Source of the DNA: Reclinomonas americana ATCC 50394
Taxonomy: Eukaryota > Jakobida > Jakobea > Jakobida
Length of the DNA: 24,759 nt
NCBI GenBank assembly: GCA_048213135.1
Contig: PS015504.1
Coordinates: forward strand, 30,867-55,625
Direction of reading: 5' to 3'
Part shown: positions 1 to 9,110 of the stretch, in pieces
Layout of the letters: every line of letters starts with the position of its first letter
Numbering within the stretch: position 1 is the stretch's first letter
Made by a program: the position numbers and the translations under genes
The notes under the pieces: generated by a model
Databases searched by the model: none
Seen by the model: only the letters and a program-made list of their open reading frames with translations
What the model was told of the DNA's origin: nothing

Positions 1-109
1 ATCAGTCGTTTGCATTGTTCCTTTTTGTCGTCCACTGTGTCGCTCTCTCTCTCTCTCTCGCTTGTTCTCTTACTCCCGTTCTCTTGTTCTCGTTTTGTCG
101 TTGTTGCAG

Positions 110-223
110 GGTGAGACTGGATGCGCGTTGTGCTGCAAGCCGTTCTTGTGGCTCTGCAGCTTCTTCTGCTTGCTGTGCTTCTGGCCGTGCCAGGTGAGGT
201 TCCATTCTCATACACGCACACAC

Positions 224-263
<40 letters not shown>

Positions 264-1791
264 GCACGCACACACACGCACATTGAGGCGGGGCTGTGAG
301 GCAGATGCGATCTCGCATGTATTTTTCCTTGTCATTGTTGTCGTTCTCCTCAGTTCTCTCGTCTCCTCGCCGTTCATCACTCTCCCTCTCACTCTCAATT
401 CTCTATGCTTTCCCGTCTCTATGTCTCTCCAGTGTCTTGTGGATCACACTCACCAATCCGGCCTAGCCCTTTCACTCTTCTCCTATGCTTTATATCCACT
501 CTCTTCTCTCACTCTTGCGGGTTTGTAGCACTCCAGTTCTCGTCGCTTGCACTTGCCAATCCACCATATCCCTGTTATTCTCCGTCTACTGCGCCTTCAC
601 GCTTTTCCGACTCTCCCTCTTCCTTCTCTCCCTCCTCCATCTTCCTTCTCACCCGCCTCCCTCTCCCTTCCCGCCCACTCCCTTGCCTCCTACCTTGCAT
701 CACCAGATCCACCTGATTCGCGAGTACGAGCGCGCCGTCATTTTCCGCATCGGCCGCCTCATCGGGTGAGCGTCCGTGTTCTTCACCCTTCTCGCGTGCG
801 CCTCCCTCTGATATCTCCATCAGCGCCAAGGGCCCCGGACTCATTCTCGTCATGCCGTGCATTGATCGCATCGGTGCGTGCGCTCCCCTTTTACTCACTG
901 CCTCACTCTCTCACAACCCCTTCTCTGAAATCACGCAGTGCTGACGGATCTGCGCACGGTAAGCGACACTTCCTTCCCTACTCTCCGGAAAATTCACGGC
1001 TCACCTTCCGTCATCGCAGGTGAGCTTGACGGTGCCGCAGCAGGAGGGCATCACCAAGGACAATGTGACGGTGCGCGTCGACGCGGTCATTTTCTACTAC
1101 GTTGCCGATCCGGTCAAGGCGGTGGTGGCGGTGGAGAATGCCGCGCTGGCCACCAATCTGCTGGCACAAACGACCCTACGCAGTGTGCTCGGTCAGTCGG
1201 AACTCGACGAGATTCTCGCACACCGCGACACCATCAATGCCAAGGTGTGAACGTGGGTGTGCGCATTCAAGAAGGTGAATATCTGTGCTGAGCTGACACG
1301 CAATGACGCCCGCAGCTTCGTGCCGTGCTGGACGAGGAGAGTGAGCGGTGGGGTGTGCGTGTCACCGCCGTGGAGGTCAAGGAACTGCTGATCCCGCAGA
1401 GCATGGTGCGCGCCATGGCGTCACAGGCCGAGGCAGAGCGAAACCGTCGTGCTCGTGTCATTAGCGCCGACGCCGAGTTGCAGGTGAGACAAATTCGTGG
1501 TGTAGTGCGCATTGCTTTCATGCTAGTTCTCACACTCTTCGCCGCAGGCCTCCACTCGTCTGCGTGAGGCTGCGGACATTCTCGAATCAGCACCAGGCGC
1601 CACGCAGCTGCGTTTCCTGCAGACGCTGGCGCAAGTGGGCCAGGAGCAGAACACGACACACATTATTCCCATGGTTCGTCTCCCGTCCCACTGTTCCTGC
1701 GTCATGTGCATGTGTATTGCTGACTGTCGCCGTGTCACAGCCACTGGAGCTGGTGTCGCTGCTCGGCAAGTTGGGCAGCATGCCGCGTTGA
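110..1791 (+). CDS. Stomatin/SPFH-domain membrane protein (5' partial)
   Basis: Membrane-anchored scaffold of the stomatin/prohibitin superfamily, expected to oligomerise on the inner face of a membrane. The visible exons are 110-193, 707-765, 824-873, 939-958, 1020-1244, 1316-1483, 1548-1673 and 1741-1791. They join in phase to 260 residues. The first visible exon encodes a Cys-rich, Trp/Phe/Leu-rich hydrophobic hairpin anchor. It is followed by the family block IHLIREYERAVIFRIGRL, the SPFH core (GPGLILVMPCIDRI, then VPQQEGITKDNVTVRVDAVI) and an Ala/Glu/Arg-rich helix (ASQAEAERNRRARVISADAE). The C-terminus ends in a short hydrophobic stretch. The exon opens after a clear acceptor at 107-109 with no in-frame ATG, so the start codon lies in an exon to the left of the window. 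The 513-nt second intron holds a (CA)n tract. One exon is only 20 nt. The product could equally be named slipin or stomatin-like; I cannot separate the subfamilies by eye. Confidence 0.92.
212..282. repeat. (CA)n microsatellite in stomatin intron
   Basis: An imperfect (CA)n run with a few CACG interruptions lies just downstream of the donor at 194. The rest of this 513-nt intron (to 706) is C/T-rich and I see no other structure in it. Confidence 0.95.
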
Positions 1792-1944
1792 GTCTCTTGA
1801 GGTGTTTCTGTTGTGGTTCGTTGTTTTTCGATTCCAGTGTCACCCAGAACAGTTGTTGGTAAAATCAATCTGGGTTGTTTTGTGTGCACATATTTCTACA
1901 TGAAAATTGTGTTTGATTACTATCACCACAACCTCTCTCTCCGC

Positions 1945-3867
1945 CTACCCCGACACGTAGTGACCAAAGCCGCCAGCTTGTGAGATGACGCCGATCAGGC
2001 CACCTGTGGTGGACAGGACGGTGTGAGGAGGAGGAGGAGGGCAGTCCGTAAACACGTCAGGCGCAGCAGGCTCACCGATGACGTTGCCCCAGACAATGAG
2101 CCAACCTGGAGAAACAATCGGTGGTGAGCGACTGCATCTGAGAGCAACACACGTCATCGCCAACTCACCCAAGTGATCTCGCATGACGCCCTCCAGCAGC
2201 TGCGAGGAGGAGAAGAGTATTGTGAGCACAGTTCTTGCCCGTGAATTCCTCCGCTCTTCATCTCTCTCACTCTCATCCCCCGTCCATTTCCCCTTCTCAC
2301 CCTCTTCACACGCTCCGCATCCAGCTCCTCCAGCTTCTCCGACATGAGGTTGTCAATTTCGGTGCGGAGGTAATCCACGTCCAGCATTTGCGTGGGATCG
2401 AGAATTCGCGACAGCTGTGATCCATAGATGAGATGCAGTTTCCGCTTCCCCGCTTCAAATACAAACGCAAACCATGGGAGCCAAATCATTAGACAGTCCC
2501 AATATGAAGGGCTTGATCATTGGCTTCACTTGCTCCACCGACAGACCCAGCATGGCGATCATGAGACCTGCGGAGATCGTGATGCGTGAGACGCTCGCTT
2601 CGCACACAATCGTGGCTCATTGTCGGCACACTGCACCTTCCGGTCGCTGCGCCAACGAATCCAACTTGGTGTCGATCAAATCCGAAAACGCAGGTGTCGA
2701 CAGGAAGGTGCCGATCTTTTCGTCTACGATGGGGAAGAATGAGGAGGTGAACACACACAAACACAAACTATCTTTTCTCCTTCGCGTACACGCACCAATG
2801 TGCAACGTGGAGATGAACTGACTGAGCTTGGTCTTCAGATACCGCTGCATGCTATCCCGATCGAAAAAGGCCGCCATTAGCGTGTCCTTGACCGCGCGTC
2901 TGATTTGCTTAAACTTGCGCAGAACGACGCCGCTCCCGTACAGCAGTGGTATTCGGTCAAACAGCATCACGATGGCCAGCCAGTTGGTGACGCCGCCGGC
3001 GAGACCAAACAAGCCGAACGAGAGGAGGTATGGCCCGGCGCCGACTGCGGAGGGTTGAGGGGGTGAGGAGACGAACGGAGATTACTGCATAGACGTCATT
3101 CTGCACGGATTCAGAAAGGCCCCACACACATCTCGTCTGACACACGTTCTGACGACGCCCTATTCTAAATCGCAGAGCCACACACGGAATAACACCAGCT
3201 TCCCACCTCACAGACTCGCTTCAGCGTGACTCCACACACCGTCGTTCTCCCTCAACCCGCTCCCTCTCATATCACTCCTCGTGCTGTCACCTCACATACT
3301 CGCTTCAACGCTGCATGTACAGGCCAACCCTCTATGTTCTTTCTCTCTCTCATGCACATATCTCATCTCATCTCAACTCATTCCACACACTCGCTTCAGC
3401 GTGACTTCACACACCGTCCTTCTCCCTCAGCCCGCTCCCACTCTTATCAATTCTCGTGCTGTCACCTCACATACTCGCTTCAATGCTGACTGCACAGGCC
3501 AACCCTCTATGTTCTTTCATTCTCTCATGCAGCATCTCAACTCATTCCACACACTCGGTACAGCGGGACTCCACACGCCGTCCTTCTCCCGCAGATCGCT
3601 CCCTCTCTTATCGAATTCCTCTCCTCATGCTGTCACCTCACACGCTGGCCGCACCGCTGTGTGCACAGGCCAACCCTCTATGTTCTTTCATTCTCTCCTG
3701 CAGATATCTCATCTCAACTCAACTCATTCCACACACTCGGTACAGCGGGACTCCACACGCCGTCCTTCTCCCGCAGATCGCTCCCTCTCTTGTCACATTC
3801 CCCTCCTCATGCTGTCACCTCACATACTGGCCGCACCGTGCGTGCCCAGGCTTACCCTCTACGTTCT

Positions 3868-3907
<40 letters not shown>

Positions 3908-4696
3908 ATCTCTCAATCTCTCTTGCACACAGACATCTCATCTCGTCACATTCCTTGTTCCGCAAGGTGTAAGCTCACATGCTCGTTTCAACGCTGACTG
4001 AACTCGCAATCCTTCGCCCTCAGCTCTCTCTCTATCTCACACACACACACACACACACTTCTCTCTGTATTTCACACACACACTCCTCTCTCTCTCTCTC
4101 GCACACATAATAATATCTCATCTCATCTCATTCCTTCCGCAAGCTGTTCACTCACATGCTCGTTTCAACGCTGACTGAACTCGCAATCCTTCGCCCTCAG
4201 CCCTCTCCCTCCCTCTCCTTCCCCCTCTCTCTCTCCCTTCACCCCTCCCTCCCTCCCCCTTCTCCCCTTCACCCTTCCCCCCGTCCCCTTCCCCTACCCG
4301 AGGGGACGCAACATCCATCCCTCCGATCATGCAGCTTGCTGTACTCGACCAACCCAATGCCCACAATCATGACAATCAAGGAAAAGTAGTTGACCACCGC
4401 CGGCACACTCAGCCACACCCGCCGAATGTACTGCCCACACGACTCGCGCCCTGTGCGAATGTAGCTCGACGACACCGACCCCGTCTCGTGCGCCGCACCC
4501 GCCGCAGACGCTGCCTCCACATCCACAAACTCTGTGTAGCCCACATCGCGCATGCTGCTGGCATCCTGTGAGTGAGTGAGTGTGCGTGAGTAGGGCGAGA
4601 GGCAGAGAGACTGGAGGTGGGAACAGTACCGGCGAAGGCAGCAACAGTTGCTGTATGATGGGAGAGAGCGAGGGGAGTGAGTCACAATGTGATGAA

Positions 4697-4727
<31 letters not shown>

Positions 4728-4790
4728 TGTGTGTGTGTGTGAGTGTGTGTGTGAGAGAGAGAGAGAGAGTGAGTGTGTGTGTGAGTGAGT

Positions 4791-4863
<73 letters not shown>

Positions 4864-5008
4864 ACAGAGAGAATGTGTGATGTTTGGAGTGCGACGCAAC
4901 ACCAAGGGCGCTGGACTGTGAGTGGCGCTTGTTTGGAGTGGAGCCTAATGAGGCGGAGCGCCCGGCACCGCCAATGCCTTGCCCGCTGTCATCCTCTAAC
5001 CTCGACAT
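1945..5008 (-). CDS. DUF445-family membrane protein
   Basis: Integral membrane protein of the DUF445 family, function unknown. The exons in transcript order are 5008-4901, 4565-4313, 3044-2796, 2723-2637, 2567-2301, 2199-2169, 2105-2076 and 2003-1945. The N-terminus is Ser/Gly-rich and probably disordered. A first hydrophobic segment ([18 protein letters not shown]) is followed by the block [20 protein letters not shown] and a long amphipathic middle with many Lys/Glu/Leu. The tail [19 protein letters not shown] matches the closing membrane segment typical of DUF445. The exon lengths sum to 1084 nt, one base too many. The extra base falls in exon 2567-2301, where the frame shifts near 2445-2505 (see findings). 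With it resolved, the protein is about 350-360 residues. The start ATG at 5008 is the first in frame and directly precedes the disordered region. The stop is 153 bp from the stop of the convergent stomatin gene. Family assignment is from recalled motifs and is good but not certain. Confidence 0.8.
3209..4212. repeat. Degenerate ~175-bp tandem repeat array inside the DUF445 intron
   Basis: This lies within the 1268-nt intron 3045-4312. A recurring word (CACATACTCGCTTCAACGCTG and variants) starts at 3293, 3468, 3639, 3821, 3976 and 4153, giving spacings of 175, 171, 182, 155 and 177 bp. A second word (CCGTCCTTCTCCC and variants) recurs near 3240, 3415, 3579 and 3761. The last two units share a ~47-base identical block (3976 and 4153). 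Units contain embedded (TC)n and (CA)n. The plus strand is strongly C/T-rich, so the array is open in several frames by composition alone. I do not regard it as coding. Confidence 0.85.
4697..4860. repeat. Compound (GT)n/(GA)n microsatellite
   Basis: Alternating blocks of (GT)n and (GA)n fill the middle of the first intron (4566-4900) of the DUF445 gene. In the transcript they read as (TC)n and (AC)n, upstream of the acceptor at 4566. Confidence 0.95.
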
Positions 5009-5264
5009 GGACCGCCTATGTGTGCGTGCATGTGTGAGCGCACAGAGCGTGTGTATGTGCGTCAGTGCGGATCGTTTCGCAACATCTCCACGGCCAGCGC
5101 GTGCTTCGACATGATGACGAAGGGAGATCGATGATCGATTATCGGTCGGTCGATTCCTGCTGGTGACGATTCGCCTGCCGTGTCAAGGTTTACTATTGCA
5201 CCGCAGCTGCGGGAAGGTGCACCCCAGTCACCTCCGCTAGATAGCTCTACGCCCTCCTCCAAAT

Positions 5265-8200
5265 TTACGAGTGTCGCTCGAGTATGGCGGCGACTGCATC
5301 GAGTGCCGACTTGCTGCCGTCGGACTTGCCACCGACTACCCGTCGATTCCCGTATTCCACTAATGCGCGGAAGCATTCGCCTGTACACACGTGTGAGGCA
5401 GGTGGGCGGAAAACAGGCAGGGCGGACGCGGATTTTGCCCGCACCAACTGAAACTGTTCGACTGGCACACAGATCGCTGAACTTTGCCAGCTTCTCCGAC
5501 ACTGCCGCATCGCCAAAAGCGTGGTACTTGAGCTGTATGGCGTGTGTCAAGCGACCGATACACAGCAGCAACCATGGGGAAACCCGAGGCACACGAAACT
5601 CGACGACCCCACAGCGACGCGGCAAGAAGCTGGATAATGGCCTTGGTCTCCTTGTCGCCGCCAAACATGCCGCAACCCCAGTGACCTGGCACTGGTGTTT
5701 CAGCACACACGTGTTCCCACCAATTTCTCTTTCGAGTCATCAACAGACCTGTGGCGATCGGCGTCATCCGGTCGTCCTCATCCAGCACAGCATCGGGAGC
5801 AAAGGCACATGCCGCCTGCCTCACGCAAGTGAGCGCTGGAAACACGGAGACACATTCAAGCAGCGCAAGGCACCTTGTTCATCTCACGAATCATCCCGGC
5901 TTCGCTAAACTGAACACGCTCGCCAGAATAGTAAATGGACGCGTCGAACGCGGCAATCCACGACTTCAGTCGGTTTGCTGAATCTCTGCGGAGAGTGTCA
6001 GAAAGAGCACGATGACTTGTTCCACGACAGCAAAGACCTTGGTAACGCCTGCACATAATTCCCGCCGTACTGCAACGAGCCGCCGTAGCCACGATGCTGC
6101 GAGTAACGCTCCGTTCCGTACTGTATGTAACATACGTGCGCATAATCAGAGCGGGGTATGCGAGTAAGTGAGTGACGCAGAGTTGACGCTACCATCAAGA
6201 GCGTCTCGTTGTCCATCAGTGGTGCGGTGATGAGCGACGCCACACACAGTTCCGGGTTGAGCATGAACCGAATTTCCTCTTGCACATTACCCTGCGTAGG
6301 AAAATACTCATGGTGAGCTGGAGAGAGTCTGCAATCGCACTCTACATCCCGCCGGTTAGAGAATGAAAGATCGCCCAAGCGGCACGTGCAAGACTCCGTT
6401 ATGCCAATGTTCCAATCTCATCATCAATCGCCAGAAGCGGCACAATGCGCTCAGACTTGCAGCGAATGCAAGACGATGAGCGCTCTCACTGCGCCCCCAT
6501 CTTATCTTTACCGATAACTCTCTCGCACTCACACTCACGCCAACACACTGCGATCTGGTTTGCAGCGCATGCGATGATTGGTGCCTCTCCGTGCTTCCCA
6601 TCGTAGGCCATGCACACCTCTGGCTCTCTCGACACACCCGAGGCGACAAGCAGAGATCACCCAACCACCCGTGCAAGTCAATGAATGCTGCCTCCCTCTC
6701 CCTTTCCCTCTTCCCCTCTTTCCCCCTCCCCTTCCCCTCTATCCCCAACGCAACAGCCTCAATCGCTCCACCCCCGACATAGCGATTCGCAAAATCGGCC
6801 TGTGCACAGACCACCACCACATTGAGCTTCGCAGCAGCAGCCGTCTTCCCTTCCCCCCATGCCACGCAACATGCAACGCGTCATCATTCTCATCCTCGAT
6901 ACCCCTGTGCGTGCTCTCGACGGCGAGCAGCGGCAGCACAGGCTTGTCGACGGTCGACCATTCAACTGGCTGCTGCAAAACATGTCTGTGGAAGGTAATA
7001 CACGCCGTGCCGACTGCACAACCAACAACGATTCAGTGGTCCGTCTCCCACACCATCTCCCACGCCACGTGCCTTGCTGTGACACACGCCGCCAGTAGTT
7101 GATCATGAGGCGAAACTTGGCCAGCTGACTTCGCTCCAAATCGACTGCTTGCACCAATGAGCAGCAGGCGGAGGGAGGGAGAGGAGGGAAGGAGAGATGG
7201 CGAGTCGCAACATTGGAAAAATGTACAAAAATTGCTCGGTGGCATGCGTTTCCGTATGGGAGTGAGACAGAGAAACTGCTGCGCGAGTATACATGCCGCC
7301 TGCTCTTGCGACAGCGTGACGCCGGCATCTGTGGCACCACGAACGAGGGTCGGAACGAGATGGCAAAAGAAAGCAACTCATCAGCATCGCAGTAGGCGAA
7401 CCGTGTTGCTGCTGCAAGAGGGGGAGAGGATGTGGAAGCAGAGTGGCCGCGCGAAGCGCCATTCGCTGCACGGTGGGCAGGATGACCTCGAAGAACTCGC
7501 GACTCTCCTGTTCGCATGGATGAGGAGGCACTGCAAGACCAGTGATGATGATCTACACAAGCCGCACCTCAGCACTAAAGTTGGTCTCGATGCACTCTAG
7601 TATGTGTTGCCACACGTAGTCGAGTCCAATAGCCGAGAAGAATGTCTGCGGTGCGTGTGTGTGTGTGAGTTGATCAGCTGGCCGCCACACGAGTGACAAC
7701 AGAAAAATAGAATCATGTACAAGTCCGCGGAACTTGCGCGCACGACAACAACACGAGCATGCACACAAGGCATCTACACTCGCACACACATGCACGTGAG
7801 CACACCTGCAGTCCCTCAAAGTCCTCAATCTGCTTGGTGAGCAGCGGTTGCACCTTGGCCCAGCCTGAGCATGCACAAAGAGAGTGAGTGAGAGATGAGT
7901 GTGCACGTGCAGGAGACACACTCAATGAGCGACAATGCGCGCGTGTGTGTATGCCAAGAGACAGTGAGACAGAGATCATGAGATGGTGTCCGCATATAAT
8001 CCCGCAAGCGCAACGACCCGGCACATGGTGCGCCAACAGCACCAGCGCAGCACCTCGTTCCTGTGCACGCGCAGCGGCCGCACTTTCATCGCGCAAATCC
8101 ACATGCCAACTGGACACAACTGCCCAGCTCGGCACACTCCGCATGGGCGCGTCGTCGCCACCGTCATCGTCCATGTCGCCTTCGTCTGCATCGATGCCTG

Positions 8201-8273
8201 TGCCATCGTCGTCGGCGGAGGGCATGTCGAAGAGAATGGGAGGAGCAGGGTGGTGCGCGTCGCCCTCGCTCAT
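5265..8273 (-). CDS. PARG: Poly(ADP-ribose) glycohydrolase
   Basis: Hydrolyses the ribose-ribose bonds of poly(ADP-ribose), reversing PARP signalling, probably in nucleus or cytosol. Fifteen exons: 8273-8015, 7864-7806, 7645-7568, 7507-7402, 7328-7212, 7144-7064, 7013-6871, 6799-6755, 6291-6193, 6120-6038, 5985-5874, 5815-5749, 5685-5600, 5532-5445 and 5380-5265. They sum to 1539 nt, i.e. 512 residues, with every phase closing. The N-terminus is acidic and low-complexity. The helical domain has FFEVILPTVQRMALRAATLL and AGVTLSQEQAACILAQQFLC. The macrodomain-like catalytic core has IEDENDDALHADFANRYVGG (to ~291) and GNVQEEIRF with the catalytic Glu pair at ~301/302. It continues with GTERYSQHRGYGGS, ATGHWGCGMFGGD (~415-427) and KYHAFGDAAVSEKLAKF. 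The ATG at 8273 is the first in frame. An oddity is His in place of the usual Asn before WGCG. The junction after 7064 is the least certain. Confidence 0.95.
6292..6754 (-). other. Long intron within PARG, no gene seen
   Basis: This 463-nt intron separates the GGG loop exon from the catalytic-Glu exon. The donor is GTTGCG at 6754 and the acceptor is ...TACGCAG at 6292. It has a purine-rich stretch in the transcript (C/T-rich on the plus strand at 6690-6745). I see no RNA gene, repeat unit or further exon in it: the flanking exons join directly as GGGAIEA-GNVQEEIRF, the usual spacing for the family. Confidence 0.8.
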
Positions 8274-8430
8274 TGTGAATGGCAAAAGTGTGATTCAGAA
8301 ATGTCCTGCATGCTTTGCTGGCGAGGGTGGCGAGTGCATTGCCTCTGCCAGCGCGTAGTCGGGAGCAAGTTAATGTGCAGCGCCTGCAACGATGCAACAC
8401 AGGAGGCCGTTCTTGCTTTGAACACGATAT

Positions 8431-8448
8431 CGACGTCGACGTCGACGT
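8431..8448. promoter_or_regulatory. Triple CGACGT repeat (ACGT-core palindrome)
   Basis: Three perfect tandem copies of CGACGT contain the 16-bp palindrome ACGTCGACGTCGACGT. ACGT cores are the classic half-site arrangement for bZIP factors. The position, about 160 bp upstream of the PARG start, is promoter-like. That a factor binds here is inference. Confidence 0.4.
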
Positions 8449-8574
8449 TTGCGGAAATGGCTCATCTTCGTTGCGCGCGCGCTCTGCGCAAAGCCATGAA
8501 CATCAGTATCAACCATCGCGCATGTGCAGTGCCTTCTCCCGCCTGCCTCGTTTGCACGACGTCGGTCAGCCTGT

Positions 8575-8586
8575 TTTGGCGCCAAA
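8575..8586. promoter_or_regulatory. E2F-like palindrome TTTGGCGCCAAA
   Basis: A perfect 12-bp palindrome reads as the E2F/DP consensus (TTTSGCGC) on both strands. It is about 300 bp upstream of the PARG start codon and 535 bp upstream of the EF-hand gene start. It would fit cell-cycle or DNA-replication-linked control. Only the sequence match is observed. Confidence 0.45.
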
Positions 8587-9110
8587 TGAAAACGACGGCC
8601 ATTTTGTTTTCTCGCATCGTTTCGTTGTTTCTCGGTGTGTGTGTGTGTGTGCTGTGATCGCGCTCTTCCATGTACCGTTCGCCAGTGAAGCGAGTTGCGT
8701 GGCGATCAGTGTCTGTGTGTGCGTGTGTGTGCGTCTGTGTGTGTGTTTTTGTGAGTGAAAAAACGAAAGTGAGGCCGGACCACACCGTTGTCTGTGCGCC
8801 TCCTTTCGATCTCTCTCCGCTCGCACTGCCTTGTTGTTCACCTTTGCCTTCGCGCCTATCGTGCGCCTCATCGACATCAACTTCTCGCTTTCGCTCATTC
8901 ATCGTCTTTTCACGAAAACTCTCTCTCACTCGCGCGCGCTCGTCAGGTGCCATCTGCCAATGGCGATGGCGAGCCGATTGTGAGTCCCAGTGGACGCACG
9001 ACATCGGTCGTGTTTGAGTTGCGCGATGCAGCAGCGCGTTTTCGTCGTTGCGTCCTTTGCCTGAAAACACTCCGCGCAGACATCGCGCTGGATCGCCTTC
9101 ACGAGGAGCA

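Larger units (their letters stand above)
8274..9110. promoter_or_regulatory. Divergent intergenic region between PARG and the EF-hand gene
   Basis: This 837-bp spacer lies between two divergent start codons, so it probably holds both promoters and 5' UTRs. It contains two palindromic motifs listed separately, a GCCATTTTG word near 8594, (GT)n runs at about 8632-8652 and 8711-8747, and a C/T-rich stretch ending in a CAG acceptor-like site at 8946. An ATG at 8670 followed by GTTGCG at 8694, then an open stretch 8947-9110, could be a 5' coding or non-coding exon of the EF-hand gene. I could not settle this. Confidence 0.55.

Noticed and set aside
121-528. Signal-peptide-like start MRVVLQAVLVALQLLLLAV at 121
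   Set aside because: It is in a different frame from the stomatin exon. Only the frame giving GCALCCKPFLWLC joins in phase to IHLIREYERAVIF.
3281-4001. Long overlapping open frames (180-240 codons) in the intronic repeat array
   Set aside because: Open frames appear in more than one frame because the strand is C/T-rich and poor in stops. The translations simply repeat the 175-bp unit with no protein family look.
3209-4212. Regularly spaced repeats as a CRISPR-like array
   Set aside because: Units are degenerate over their whole length, ~175 bp apart, with no short identical repeat and unique spacer pattern, and they lie in a eukaryotic intron.
4327-4905. Minus-strand open frame full of His-Thr and Ser-Leu repeats
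   Set aside because: It is the translation of (CA)n/(TC)n microsatellites in the first DUF445 intron. The true exons on either side join in another frame.
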